Positions 19,209 to 32,200 of a stretch of DNA of 64,000 bases are shown here, in pieces. The notes under the pieces are model-generated. The model was given only the letters and a program-made list of their open reading frames with translations, searched no databases and was not told where the DNA came from. Source of the stretch: Campylorhamphus procurvoides (taxonomy: Eukaryota; Chordata; Aves; Passeriformes; Dendrocolaptidae). The position numbers were made by a program, and so were the translations under genes. Location of the stretch: contig WBMV01004890.1 of NCBI GenBank assembly GCA_013396655.1, positions 1,575,025 through 1,639,024 of the forward strand. Reading direction: 5' to 3'. How positions within the stretch are numbered: the stretch's first letter is position 1; each line of letters begins with the position of its first letter.

Positions 19209-19289
19209 GCAGGGTGCTGCTGTGCCAGGCAAACCAGGAGGGATCTCCCGTGTACAGTGCCCCCAGTTCACTAGTATACACATCCACAA
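19209..19289 (+). CDS. RBFOX1: RBFOX1 coding exon, 81-nt in-frame cassette ([10 protein letters not shown]...SSLVYTS)
   Basis: The acceptor TAG ends at 19208 and the donor GTAAGC starts at 19290. The first GC completes a Gly codon from the 54-nt exon. The exon then reads [20 protein letters not shown] and LVYTST, and ends with A, which joins TG of the next exon to give Met. The length is divisible by three, so the exon can be skipped without changing frame, and RBFOX1 isoforms lacking it are known. From memory the mammalian peptide begins [20 protein letters not shown] and ends TSA, so this genome has Arg for Thr, Pro-Val for Ser-Met, and Thr for Ala. The Thr-to-Arg change creates a second AG at 19211-19212, four bases into the exon. 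The first AG is preferred because it keeps the length and frame. Confidence 0.94.
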
Positions 19290-22200
19290 GTAAGCTAGTG
19301 TTACGGCTCGGGTTTTGTTCTGTTTTGTGACGAAAGCACATTGATGTGATTGAAGCCCCCTCTAAAAATGTGAACTTTCCCAACAGCTCTTGTTAAAGTG
19401 AATGTGGTGTTTGTAAATATATGTAAGTAATGTCAAGAAATAATTTGGTGGTTTTAGTTGCATCTTTATCCTTGAAGTATATTTTATTAAAAAAAAATGA
19501 AAAAAATGCTGCTATTTCAATGTTGTACAGAAATGGTCAAAAATTCTACTACTGTAGTGACATTTTTTGGAATCCAGGACTGTTGCACACTCTGCATTTT
19601 GTGTAGACAATGTTGTGTTTCTTCTTCCATGCTGCTCACAACTGTGATTCAATTCACAAAAGGCCTTTTATCACGGCACCATTTGATTGTGTCAGGAAGC
19701 AAATAGATATGAAGCCTTTTATTACCAAAGGAACAGCCTGTATGCAAGTGGGTATTTCGAGTTATAAAAAGCTGCCCTAATAAAAATAGCAAAGCCAAGC
19801 TGAAACGATAGATGCTGCCATCAGCCACTTTCCTGTACAGGACTTGGGAGTGGAGATGTGTCCTCTGCAATTCTGAAGCAGAACTGATGCTGCTGAGAGG
19901 GTTTTGGGTGGTACTGGTGGTGCCACTGCTGTCTGCTCTGGCCCCTGCTCAGCTCAGGAGCCTGGAGCTGAATGCAGGAGCTGGAATTGCACTGGCTCTG
20001 GGCGTTTTCTCTGGACAGAAAATACACTGATTCAACATGAGCAGATGTGCTCTTTCTGAAGATTGCATTCAGTCTAGAATGCAGTTCTACTTTTTCTTAG
20101 AGCTTATCTGGACTAGTAAAATCATTAATATATTTTTTTTTATATTACAACCAGGAATGAGGACAAAAGAGTTTCACAGTGGTCATCACTACAGCCAAGT
20201 AGTTCTCTGGTGTCCAATGCTATCCAGGTCATCCCTAGAGATGCTGCTTTTCCAGGACCCACTTTCCAATCAGCAGTCTAGAGTCTGTAAATGCACAGTG
20301 TACTAACAAAATATGTCACGTGTTTTAAAATGGAAATTCAATTGTCATTTAAATCTGCATTTGATTCCAGGTGCTCCCCAAAGTATTTTCTAGTATGCCA
20401 CCATTTTTTAAAAGGTGCTTTTTTAAATCCTTGGAGCAACACAGATTAAATGCTTTATTGTTTGAATCAGTGCTCCCTTTTTCATGTTTTTAGTGCACTA
20501 TTCCTTTTTGACCAAAATACCAATGTTTGACTGAAACTGTTTACCCAGAAGACGATCCAAACATTTCACTCATCTTGCTGTTAAGGAGCTTATTTTGGAA
20601 GAGAGGGGGCAGCGTTTGTTTTAATTTTCTGAAATTTACTTTAAAAAAACCCTTTTCATAAGTTTACCCTGTTGCTCCTATTACATCCCTGAGGAACTTT
20701 ATTTGTGAGGTTGCTGTTTACATCACACGGTGTTCCCAGTACTGTTAAATCCCTGGAGATTCACTGCAAGCTCACTGAGCTCTGCTCTTCACTGTTTCCA
20801 TTGTCTCATGAGTGAATCCCTTTGGAAAACCGTATTTTGCAGGGGTGCTCCTTGAATAATGATATCCTGAGGAGCACCTGTTTGGTTTCTGCAATGCCAA
20901 ATCCACAAATAAACAGGCACTGCCTGTTGGCCTCCCCCTGGGCCCTGTGTAATGCCCAGTTTCGTCACAGACATTGCTAGCAGCCCTTGCAGGAGAAATT
21001 ACCACAGTTTGGTGGCATCTCTGGGTATGCAAGGCAGGACTTTGCTTTTATTATGTGTAGCATTTCATCTTGCCAAAATGCAGTTTGCCCCACTGGGTCA
21101 CAACTCCCAATAACATAAAATGACTACAATTACTAATGATTGTAATTAGGTTTTTTATGTCTGATTATTACAAAACTTTCAATAAAGATGCAAACTAGTT
21201 TCATTCCTATAGGAAATTCTGCTAAAAGTGGAATAGAAATGAAGGTTGACTTTTGTTTGTTTTTCTATTTTAAAGATCTTGTATATTCCATTTTTTTGCA
21301 CATTTGTAATACTGACATTATAACTGATGAGTCAGCATTAGTGTCTAGGAGATGAGTAGTTGTACTATCATCATTCCAGGTAGACAACAATATTGGAGTC
21401 TTCATTCTTGAATAATTTGTTAATCATTTATTCTGTTACTGCTGATATTTTAACTGTGTGGCATTTTGGAATTGCTTACAATGTAAGAATTAAGAGATTT
21501 TATATTTGTTTTAACAGAAGGGAAAGAGTCTGCTGAGATTAATTTGAAGCCATCTGAGATATCTGAAGATCATTAAATGCTAATTGCAGTTAGAAATTTT
21601 CAGATATTTGGAAGAGCATATAGTCTGTTTTTAAACTGTTGTCTAACTTGATGTTTATCTTTTGTTCCTGAGTTTTAAGGCATGAAGGACTGAAACGTGG
21701 TTGAAAGATACATTTTCCTTAGTTTTGGCCAACGTTTTTCTCACTTAACTTTTTGGCTTTTGCTTGTGCTGGTTGCTTGTAGTCTCCGATGACTCTGAAC
21801 ACTTTTACCCCCTTGGCTCTCCAGAAAGCAGAGCACAATTCTCAGAGCTGCTCTTTCCCTTCTGATACTTTATTTCTCCAGGATATATTTCATGTCTCAT
21901 ACTGTACATTTCCCAGTACAGTGATTAGTTACACCTCTGAATATGTCAGGAGATGGAAACAAGGCTCTGCTTCCTTCCATCACTCGTGGCCCTTCGCATA
22001 ATACAGAAAGAAATGAGCTGTTTCTTCTGCAAGCAGTGGAACAAATCAGTAGCAATAGTCTCTCATGCCTCATCTGTTCCCTTACGGCACAGAAGAAGAT
22101 GATGGGACCTGGATCAGTTTTTCATTTGCACATCTATTCTGGGAAGAGATAATTTGTTCTGTGGAAGGCAGAGTTTGTGCATGGCAATGTGCTCACATCC

Positions 22201-22914
22201 CTTGGTGGGACAGGTTCTTTGATTTCCTGAGGCCACCACAGTGAGGACACCCCAGTCTCACCTTGGCTTCTGTGGATCGCCATGTTGGCATCCTGAGGAC
22301 AGAAGTGATGCAAGACTTCTCAGTGAGATCCTGCATCGTTACGTTCATGCAGACAAGTATTGCAGGAGTTACATCCAGCCAGGAGTGATCAGAGACCACC
22401 AAATCCCAGTGAGGAAGCATTTGCTGGAAGCTTCCTGGAGGCCCATCGTGTCTCACTGAACCTTAGCAAATAAAGCACTTTGGCTCCACATAGCTGACAA
22501 TCTCTTTTTGTCCTCACTTCTTTAGACTAGTTGCTTCCACAGGAAGTTTTAAAACCCTGAAGAAATTTGTATCACCCAGTAAATAAGAAATACATCCAGA
22601 ATAATTGTAGAACTTTTCCAAATTGAAGCCACACGAATGTAGGACTCATGAAAATATTATGACCCTGCTGGACAAAAGGAAGATTCAAAAGAAGAAGAAA
22701 GTTCTGTCCCTGAATGTCACTGTTCTGCCAAGGACAGTAACAAAGCTGAGTATGTATGGTTTAAAAGAAGCAAGAATACAAACCTGGATTTTTGAAAGGA
22801 CTTGTAAAAACTCTTTTGTGCCTGTTTTTCTATAATGTAGAAGAGCCTGCAAGTGTGAATGAAGTAGAAGTTCATGAGAGCCAAAGGAACATGGATTGGA
22901 AGGACCAGGCTGCA

Positions 22915-23115
22915 CCAGGGCCCCTCTAAGGATGGAGATGGCACAACGTTCCTGGGTCACCTGTTCCAGGGCTTGAACATCCAGATAGTGGAAACCTCTC
23001 TTCTCGCAAGTCATGCTTATTGCCTCTTGTCTTCCCACCCTGTGCCTTGGTGAAGAGCCTGGCTCTGTATCTTGACAACCTCCCTGCCCCTTCTCTGTCG
23101 GGGCATGGAAAAGGA
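22915..23115 (-). mobile_element. Degraded CR1-type LINE fragment (3' region)
   Basis: The + strand reads like the reverse complement of the 3' part of avian CR1 elements: a GGATGGAGATGG block, CCTGTTCCAGGGCTTGA (CR1 sense has TGGAACAGGTTGCCC-like sequence), then CCTCTTGTCTTCCCACCCTG and GAAGAGCCTGGCTCTGTATC. Many bases differ from the consensus I remember and no open frame remains, so it is an old, 5'-truncated, inactive copy. CR1 is the dominant retrotransposon of birds and other sauropsids, which is the main clue to the organism. Boundaries are approximate, and the characteristic 3' octamer repeats were not found. Confidence 0.72.
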
Positions 23116-26100
23116 GAAATCTGTGCGGCCTGGGCTCACTGAGCCCTCACTGGCAGCCCCAGCCTAAAGCTGTGCATCACTTCTCCCAAATTCACCCCTG
23201 TGCATCACCCACATCCCATGGAAGGCAACGACAGCGAGATGGAATTTAAGATTGAAAGGGGAGTTCAAAGGCAGCTACATATTTTTTACTCTCAAAATGA
23301 GAACTTTGATCTTGGAAACTTGGAGGCTTTATTTTAGCCCCGAGTAAGCGGAAAGGTAGTTGAGTTATCAGGTATGGAGCTACCAGTGGGTTTTTCTGGG
23401 CATGTGTCAGAAAGGACAGTTCTCTGGACCGAGTGGCTGATAGGTATGATCAGCTAATTTAGGTTGCTGCATGCCTTTATTCACAATGATGAATGCCCCT
23501 ATTTCCCAAATGTTTAGCGTGCCCATAAAAGAGAATTTTGCCTTGACTTCAATGAATACATTTGAAACTGAAGTCAATTTTGGCTTAGATTTTCTAAGTG
23601 TTAGACTTGTTTCATCTTCAGTAAGCATGCTCATCAGCTCCTAAATAAATCTTTCATACTGCAATCAACTGATAGAATTAAAAGAAGAAAAATAGGAAAA
23701 TGCAGGAATCCAATATTAATTCATTTTAATCTATCATATTCAAGGGCAAATGAAGTTGATGGCCCATTTTTTAATTGATCTATTGATTAAAATTTTGGAA
23801 GAAGTGGTGGTGGAAAAAATGATTGAGGTGGTATAAATGCTTATAAATCTGTCCCACATTGTTCGTGTTCTTTAATTGTAATTGTCTGATAAAACTTCCA
23901 TCGGTTTCTGTAATTAACCTAATGGTCTAAATGAATTTCCAGATCACTGGTTATTCATTTCAATATAGAAAATGCCATTACAATGAGCTTAATTAATACA
24001 AAGTAAGTTCACAGTCCATTGTATCATTAGAATAGAATTTTATTGTTTTAACTGTTTAAATTAGGAATATTTTTTCCCATCTCATCTTGTTTGTCCCATT
24101 TATGCACTTGAACATTCATTTTCTATTCACACTGAAATAGCATAAACCCTTTATAATTAAAACATTTAAAACCCAGCATTCTTCGAGCTCGCGTCCTCAA
24201 AATACCAGCGTAGATGGGGGTTTTTTGTGTTTATCGTTTCAACTATTTTTAAACAGAATTCAGTCAGTGCCAAACTCCTAATCCCATGATATGCCTTGGA
24301 ACATCTTATTTGTCTTGATATTCCTTTCACAGAAGTACATATGACAGATAAGCACTCACCAGAGGATCCTTTTGCTCTGCGTCAGGCAGATATTAAAACA
24401 ATAAACTATGTTGCCCTGGGATTTTAGCTTATGAGCAAGCAGGAAACAACAAGGCAAAGATGAGATGGTTTTGAAAGGCAGAAAGGCAGTTCTTTTGGAA
24501 AATTCCCTGGAAACCCTCGGTCCTGTAAGCTTTTTGACAAGGAATATTTTTTAATGCTGAAGTTCTTTTAAAAGCAAATCACGAAAACAGAGCAGACATT
24601 CAAAATGTTCCTAAACAATCCTTACTAATGCAAAGTTAGGCAAGGAGAGAGACGGGAAATCTTTAGCATAACCTTGAAGTATTAATTACATGATAAAGGA
24701 ATATTATTTTTTATATATGTTCTCTATTAAAAATTTATCAACACCTAGGGATAGCAGGCATATGTACTAGTTTTAAAAAGATTCTTTTTTTCTTGTGGGT
24801 GTTTTGTTTTAGTTTGTAGGTGGAGGATAGTTCAGGATCTTATTGATAGCCATAGAATAAAATAAGGAAAATCATAAATAGCAGTATAAATACCATATGC
24901 GATAGTAGAATTTGGCATTTTGAGGACTGATAGTGCTACGGAAATGAAAATTAAGTCAAAGCTGTCTGTGCAATATGTCTGTTGAGTATCCTTGTTTAGA
25001 AGAAGGTTACTTGGCTTAGGAATATCAGTAAACTCCCTAAAATATGCTCTATGAAGCTATTTTCATGTTTCTGTTTCAGTGAGAACATTGCAGGTTTTAT
25101 TTTTTGGTGGCATTACTAATGGATTGAAGTCAGACCTTTGACATTTCTATTATGTTCTAGGATATTTTCAATACCAAGAAGATTACACAGGGAAAATAGA
25201 ATTTTTCCAAAGGTGATTCACAGCGCGCTTCGGAGCCAAATCATTAGTGGAAGCATTTGGTTTAGAAACCTCGATTCAGTTGATTTTTGTCAGGTTTAAT
25301 CTGTTGCACTCATGCAATTGCCTGAAAATTATGTTGTAACGATGGTAGTTTTCCTATAATATTATCCTGAGACTCCCAGCAGCTGCAGTGTAGGTGCTCC
25401 TGGCCTTTGCATGTCCTTCGCTGGCTTTTGAGTCAGTCCAAATGGCCAGATATTGTTATGACATCAGTGATTAATTTGTTCTGATTTTATTGTTCTAGTT
25501 TTTCTTAATTCCTACCCTGCAAGTTTGCTGTTATTGGTAAGGGAGAGACTGTTTAGCAGGCTTGCCATTTTGAATTAGAATATGGGTCAGGAACAGTTTA
25601 AAAATGAGTATTCCTGTGGTATAAATAATTTGCCAGTGCTACAGTATTCCTGAATTAAATGTGAAAAGGTTCTGCAGACTAAATTTTTAATTGGTCTGTT
25701 TTCTCTTAAGCTAAATTGGAATGGCAGATCACTTCATCACCGATAAAATATGTATTAGTAGGTTGTGTTTACACGGTGGTGGTTTTGTCTGCCTTTTTAT
25801 TGCTTCAGAGGAAACAGGTAGAGCACCTCTGCACAGGAGTCTGTGGTTGAGGCAGCTTAACCCTTTGTAGGACTGTGGTTCATGGAGGAGAGAGCAGAAA
25901 TCCTGCCCAAAGGGAAGGGTCTGTGCCTTTGAGTAGAGCAATCACAGATATCATTTCCAGGCTACAAAAAACTTTGTTTCTGAACATTTAGGAGTCAAAC
26001 CATGTTTTAATGTGCTTAGTGAATTAATTAATTGCCTTTATTTATGAAGTGAAGAGAATCACCTGGTAGTGACCATGAGTAATGTGCAAAGTGCCCTTCC

Positions 26101-29100
26101 TGTTTGTATGTTAAATACAATGGGTTTAATTGGAAGTTTATATAAAGAAGATACCAATAGTAAGTAGGAAGGGCATTGGTTTCCGTAATTTTTCACCCCG
26201 TGTATAGAAGTGTAAAAGATTGAAAAATCATTCATCACTTCCAGCGAAAAATATTGGTGTCATCTCTTTTAAAATATCTTTAGGGTTTTAAGCACTGTTT
26301 TGGCCCATTGTGTTGGACCTTGCTTAGAATAGTTACACTACTCTGGATGCAGGATAACTCCACTGCCTTCCAGGTCAATTAGTTATAAAGATAGTAAAAA
26401 AAGAACAAAATTGAGCTTTTATTCAATGTTCATATGTATTATGGTATATTCTTGATGTAAGGATCAGCCTATTTTTAACTGTCAAGTGATCCTCTTTGGG
26501 GTTCTTTTGCTAGCACTCCCTGAATTTCTTGTTGCAGCGTTTTTTGTATTCTGTATCACTATATATTGTCTTTATACAACCATTTTCAGGATAACTCTCA
26601 GTTTACCTTCTATCTGTATTTTAAATGGGGGCTAATAAGTCATCAGTAAGATGTACTGTAGTTATCCAAAATCTGTAAACCTGGGTTTAATTTCCCTTCC
26701 CCAATTCTGTTTTTACTGGTTTTGCTGTTTGTCCTCCCTCTTCTGGTGGTCTGGGCAGCGTGTCTGAACCAGCAAGCTGAGGAGCTTTGGAAAGACACAC
26801 ATCCTAAATTGTGTGTCACTGACTTGGCTTCTCCACTTACACCCAATCCTGCATCTGGGGAGTGGGAGATGAAAGAGGGGCTGAACATTTTCACTGGGAA
26901 ATTGGGAGGAACATCTCTGTCCTTTAGTTCCACTCCTAAGAATGGTGTGGCCAAGCACGGTCGAGCAGCTCAGGTGTCTTAGCTCAGTGTTTTTCTCTTG
27001 ATGGCCATTTGGCACTTGGCAACTGGCACTGCTGGCCAAAGGAGATGGTTTGGACTCCCTGCTCTCAGCATGCAGCTGAACAGTGAGGATTGCATTAGGA
27101 ATTGCTTTGCATGATGATGTGATGCAATTGTCCACTAGAGCCTTTGTGCAGGGCCCCACGTCCAGGCCTCTCGTGTCTCTCTGAGCTCTGCTTTCCTGAG
27201 GCTGTTACTCACTTTCAGTAGCAGGCACACAGAGCTGACTGTGCAGCTCAAATCATTCTGTCTGTCAGATAGCAAGCTCTTAATTTTGTGCTTTTCAGCT
27301 TAGCCTGTAAGATTTGGTTTCAAATAAAGATATCCTTTAGCATCACTCTTTGTGTATTTTGGGATGGTTGTTATTGAATCACGGCTCTGAGAACCATGCA
27401 GTGTACAGCAGAATTCCCTCCAAATTTCACAGTTAGTAAGTACTTTTGAGGCATTAACATTTTGAGTATCTAGATTGCTTTACAGGTGTTTTGACACCTT
27501 TTTCCATTATGGCTTGGATTAGGTTAATAGCTGGGTTTTTCCTCTATTGCTTCCTCCCTAAGTTGTTCCCACCAGGACAGCATTCTGACAGTGCTCTCTT
27601 TGCAGTTTCATATTTGGAGGAATCCTGGTGTCATCTAAACAGTGTTTCTTGTCACTGCACAATTGACTTCCACAAACATGCAAATGACTTAATTTTGTCA
27701 TCTCTTTACAGCAGTGCTACTTTTCCATCCAGCTTTCCCGGGCCACGGCCTTTTCCTTTGCCTCAGAAATGGTGTTTAGGGGGCACAGGGGATTTTTTCC
27801 ATTTGATTGGGACTTAGAGATGTCCAACAACCAAGGACACGAGACAAGATATTGATCACTTTGACCATCTCTATTTGAGGATTGCTCTTTAATTTAAGAT
27901 CAAATATGTCTTCTCTGATTTCCACTGTTTCTTTGCCTTTATGGCCTTGGTGCTTTGTTTTTACCTACTGAGCTTTTCCTTATTTATTAGGACTTTCTTT
28001 TGTGAAAAGTCTTCTTTATAGCTCAACTGTTTGTAATTTCAGCTGGGCAGTATTCTAATTTTGGTATCAAGCACACCATAAATAATTCCACAGGTACAGG
28101 AGTAGGTTTGAAACAAAGGAAGGCAGAGAGAAACAATAATTCCATATATATACTTAAAATAATTAGAAGACAAGTGTGGAATCAGTATATGCAAGTCATT
28201 GTTGAAATAATAGATCAGTTAGATCTGAAAAGAACTTTCAGTGGAGGATAACAAATGAAAACTTCTGTTGGAATAGTCAAGAGTCTTCCTGTAATTGAAC
28301 ATAAGCAGAAGCACATTAAATAGGAGATTGTTTTTCGTTGAAATATTTAATATATGTTTTTTGAGTGTATTTCATTATGTTGATGATTTGGTATGGAAAA
28401 AACTAAACCTCTGATTTTTCACATCTGAGGCTGAAATAGTTGAAAACAGCATCTTTCTTTTCTAGGAATATTTATATATAACTCAGTTTAAAAAATTGCC
28501 CCAAATTTATGCAGAATTTGGTGCTAATTTGGACTGGAAGAGAAACTTAATGCAGTAGTGTTGTGTAAAGGGATTCAATTACAGTGTGCAGTGTTTTGTA
28601 AGTAACTGTCTTGCATAAAAAAGTTAATTAATCAGAGCTGTGTCGATTTCCTTGTGCCATGTCAATTAGCAGCAAGGTAATTAATCACTAATCGCCCAGC
28701 GTGCAGCAAACTCGGGCACAATCCAGGAGTCATTTGTTGTTATTTTTTCCCAAATAAATGGCACACAGAGCCATGAAGAAACACATCTTGCCTTTCATAA
28801 TATTTTTATCGACAGTTTTGCATGTTGTAATAGACTGCAGCAACAAGCAGCTGTAGTTCAATGGAATATGAATATTAAAGAAACAAATGAGAGCAGATTT
28901 ATAGGCCATTGCTTTTCTGTTATGTCAGTTTGGAGATTACACTGAGCAAATGAACAGTGAAAAATTACTCTTCCATGTGGAGAATGGTGATTAGACTTGT
29001 ACATTAATTAGAGATTTTTGTTTTCCTTTCTAATGCATTTCAAATGAGTGTCCCCTATAAGTAAAGGTTTCTCCAAAATGCAGATTTATTCATTCCTAAA

Positions 29101-29236
29101 CAACAGTGGATACTACTGACATCTATTTTTCTACAACAGTGAGGAAATAATTGTTCTATAATTTGAAGTATGTTTCAAAAAATAAATAGATTGTGAAAGA
29201 ATGAAAAAGAAGTGACCAGTTGTGTCTGTGTTTGAG

Positions 29237-29258
29237 ATATATATATATATATATATAT
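29237..29258. repeat. (AT)11 microsatellite
   Basis: Uninterrupted alternating AT of 22 bases. A shorter TA run lies at 29419-29430. Confidence 0.97.
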
Positions 29259-32200
29259 GGCAAATTGCCTTTGAATTCAGTTAATTCACAAGTCGATCCC
29301 AAGGAAAATCATCTCCAGAAAGTGACAGGTGAAGAAATGTACTTTCAGCCTGCTAATTTTAAACACTGTGAACTTTCTACAGGATTTCTTTTGCCCTGAA
29401 ATTTTAAGTGTGTATTTGTATATATATATAATTTAAATGCCTTTTTATGTTAAAATCTCTAGCACCAGAGCTTACATTTTGCTTGCAGTGTACTTTGGTC
29501 AGTGTGTTTAAATGCACACATCCTCTTTAACACAGTGTTTATAATTCTTTTAGAGAATGCCACTTAATAATACTTATTAGAGTGAAGGGAAAACACAGCA
29601 TACATTGGCATAAACTGCTGATTCTGTTCCTCCAATCTCAGATAATATCATGCAGATTATTCTGCTTAGCCTTTCTCAGCGTGTTGCCCATTATATCTCT
29701 TTGTTTTTAATTTATTGTGTTTCCTCAACAGGGATCCTCCTGAACTATGGGAATAATGTAAATGTGTCTCCCTGCCTTTCCAGCAGTTACACTGTGCTGC
29801 AGTAAATTAGCCATAAACTGATCCAAACATCATGTAATATGGAAATTCCTCCCCACAAAACGTTTGCACACCCTTGCTGGCAGATGACCCACTAGTTTGT
29901 GCAAAGGAGGAGAGCTGAGGAGTGAGGAGAGGTAGATGTGCTCCCCCAGTCTGATGGCACACCTTTCCTGGGGCATATGGCACTCTCATACAAATGCAAA
30001 CCACAGCACAAATGGGAAGAATAATTGCCCATTAAAATGGCTCTATATTTTTATGGCTCTGATACAAAATCTGCCCCCTGTTGTTTTTTGCATCTGCTGC
30101 TCTTTTATCTATGCCTAAGCTTTAAAACTTTAATACAGTGTATAACCCTTAAGTATATTTTTTTTTTTGGCCAGGTTATATTCCTCTTTTTGGGAACTCA
30201 AGCTTTGCCATTGTTCCTTCAGCCTTTTGTGTTCCCAGGCTTGTGGTGAGAGATGGTGCCTAAAAATGCACCTCCCTGGCATGTGCATGTAAGGCAAAAA
30301 TAGTAAAACAAATGCTTCTGTTACATCTTCTGGGGCAAATTAAGGTTTGATTAAATTTCATCTGTGAGCACGAAGGTTTAGTTTCTCGTCCTCACGCTCA
30401 TACTTGCTTTTTCTACAAAATTAATTCTTATCTAAATTTTACTGATATTCCAATCTGAGTCCTCTTAGTTCCAAGGGCTTTTTTATTTGCTTAAAAATTG
30501 TGATTTGTTGATGTGATTTCATGTTTGAGATCTAAACTGAAGTTTGATGAAGGAGCTGTTCTGGCAGTCTTTCTATGTTTGCAAAGTGTAAGAAGAGAGA
30601 ACCTTTTAGACAATACTCATTGTAATAATGCATTTTAAATTTTATCCTTTCAAGTGTAAAAATAGAACAAATAAGTTTCAAGGAGAAATCTTACCAACAT
30701 AATGTTCCTAAAAAAATTCATTTCAGCTGTAGTAGAAGATGATTTGTATGCTGTTGGATAATTATATTAAGCAAAGCCAAGCTCTTCCACAGCATATTTC
30801 TTATTCTCTGATTTTTTCATTTGAAAAAGTAAAATTGCAGCTCAGCTTTGGGAACTGAATTTTCGTGGTTGCTGTTGTAGTCTCATTCATATTTGAACAG
30901 CTGAGTGAATAACCACAGAAATAATGGGGCTATTAGATGAAAATATAAATATTTCTATGGCTCGATGTTTGATTACATATTGTCCTTAGAAAAGTCTTTT
31001 TTTTAACCTCATGCTATCACCTCATGTCATCGATGTGTATTTGGAGAAATCTGTCTTTTGTCTGTCACAGATCAGAAGAATTCCAGTCATCAAATTACTT
31101 TGATGAATTTAATCCACTTTTGCTTAGAAGTGGGCTCAGATGCTTCCCTGCTGAGAGCCAAACACATTTCCAAGCCCATTATAATAGCATTTGCACTGCC
31201 TGAGTTTCAGCAGTTTGGCACTCAGGCACTAAGGAAGGTTGACCTACAAACTGTAAGTCATTAAAATCTTTACCCCTCCTGGCTAGTTTATTCATTACTT
31301 TGGGGACTGGTTAATAGCATTTAATGCTTCCTGATGGGACAGCCCTTTTCATAAAGCTGTTTTTATGAAGTCCATTCTTCAGTTGTGTTCTAATGGTGCC
31401 CCTTCTGCCTGTTATTTTGGGATGAAGATATTAAAAAGTTGGTAGCAAAATAAGTTCTGTGGTTATTACATATTCCTAACCATCTGATCTCTCAGCTGGG
31501 CTGAAGTAGATAGTGATTTTTTTCTGGACTCAAATCTAGGGTGACAGAACTTATTGCTTATTTTACCTCTAAGCTTAATCTTTAATGTTACTGCCTGGAA
31601 ATAGCAGGCCTGTTTTCAGATACTCTGATTTTCAGGTGGACCTAAAGGAGTTTTTGGGATGGATGTAATTCTGTTATGCATAAACCCAACCATCAGACCT
31701 CAGTCCATCCTAAGACCTTGCAATGCCACTCTTAGTCCTGTGTTTCTCAGGTGTGGTTTCCATCACAACTGGTCCTCTTGCTCTGCAAGTCACACTGGTA
31801 GAACTGCCTTGTACTAATTGCTTCTACCAGCTTTCTTAGTGCTTTGCTTTGCTTAGACATTTTATGTTCTATGACTTTGTTAAGCAAAGAATGCAAGGCA
31901 AACATAGCAAAAGCATTCCATTAGTGAGGCCTTGCCTTCTAACTTACCTCTACTTTTCAGATCCTTTGGAAATGGCAGGAATCACAGTCGTGTCTTAGGA
32001 CCTCCCATGAATGCTGAGTCTCCCTTACAGGGTTTGGACTGGTAAACACTTAGGGGGCAAGTGACTCTTCCAGCCAACTCTGTTCTCTTGCTTTGTCTCC
32101 CCTGTCATAAGAGAAAGTCTTCTTTCTCATAAAAATATAATTTTTTAATATATATGTATTTCATATTCTTTTTGACTCATTCATTGATAGGGCACTCTGC

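Noticed and set aside
26713..27159. Minus-strand open frame of 148 codons and overlapping frames
   Set aside because: Overlapping open frames occur on both strands with no recognisable protein family or splice context, so they are likely chance.
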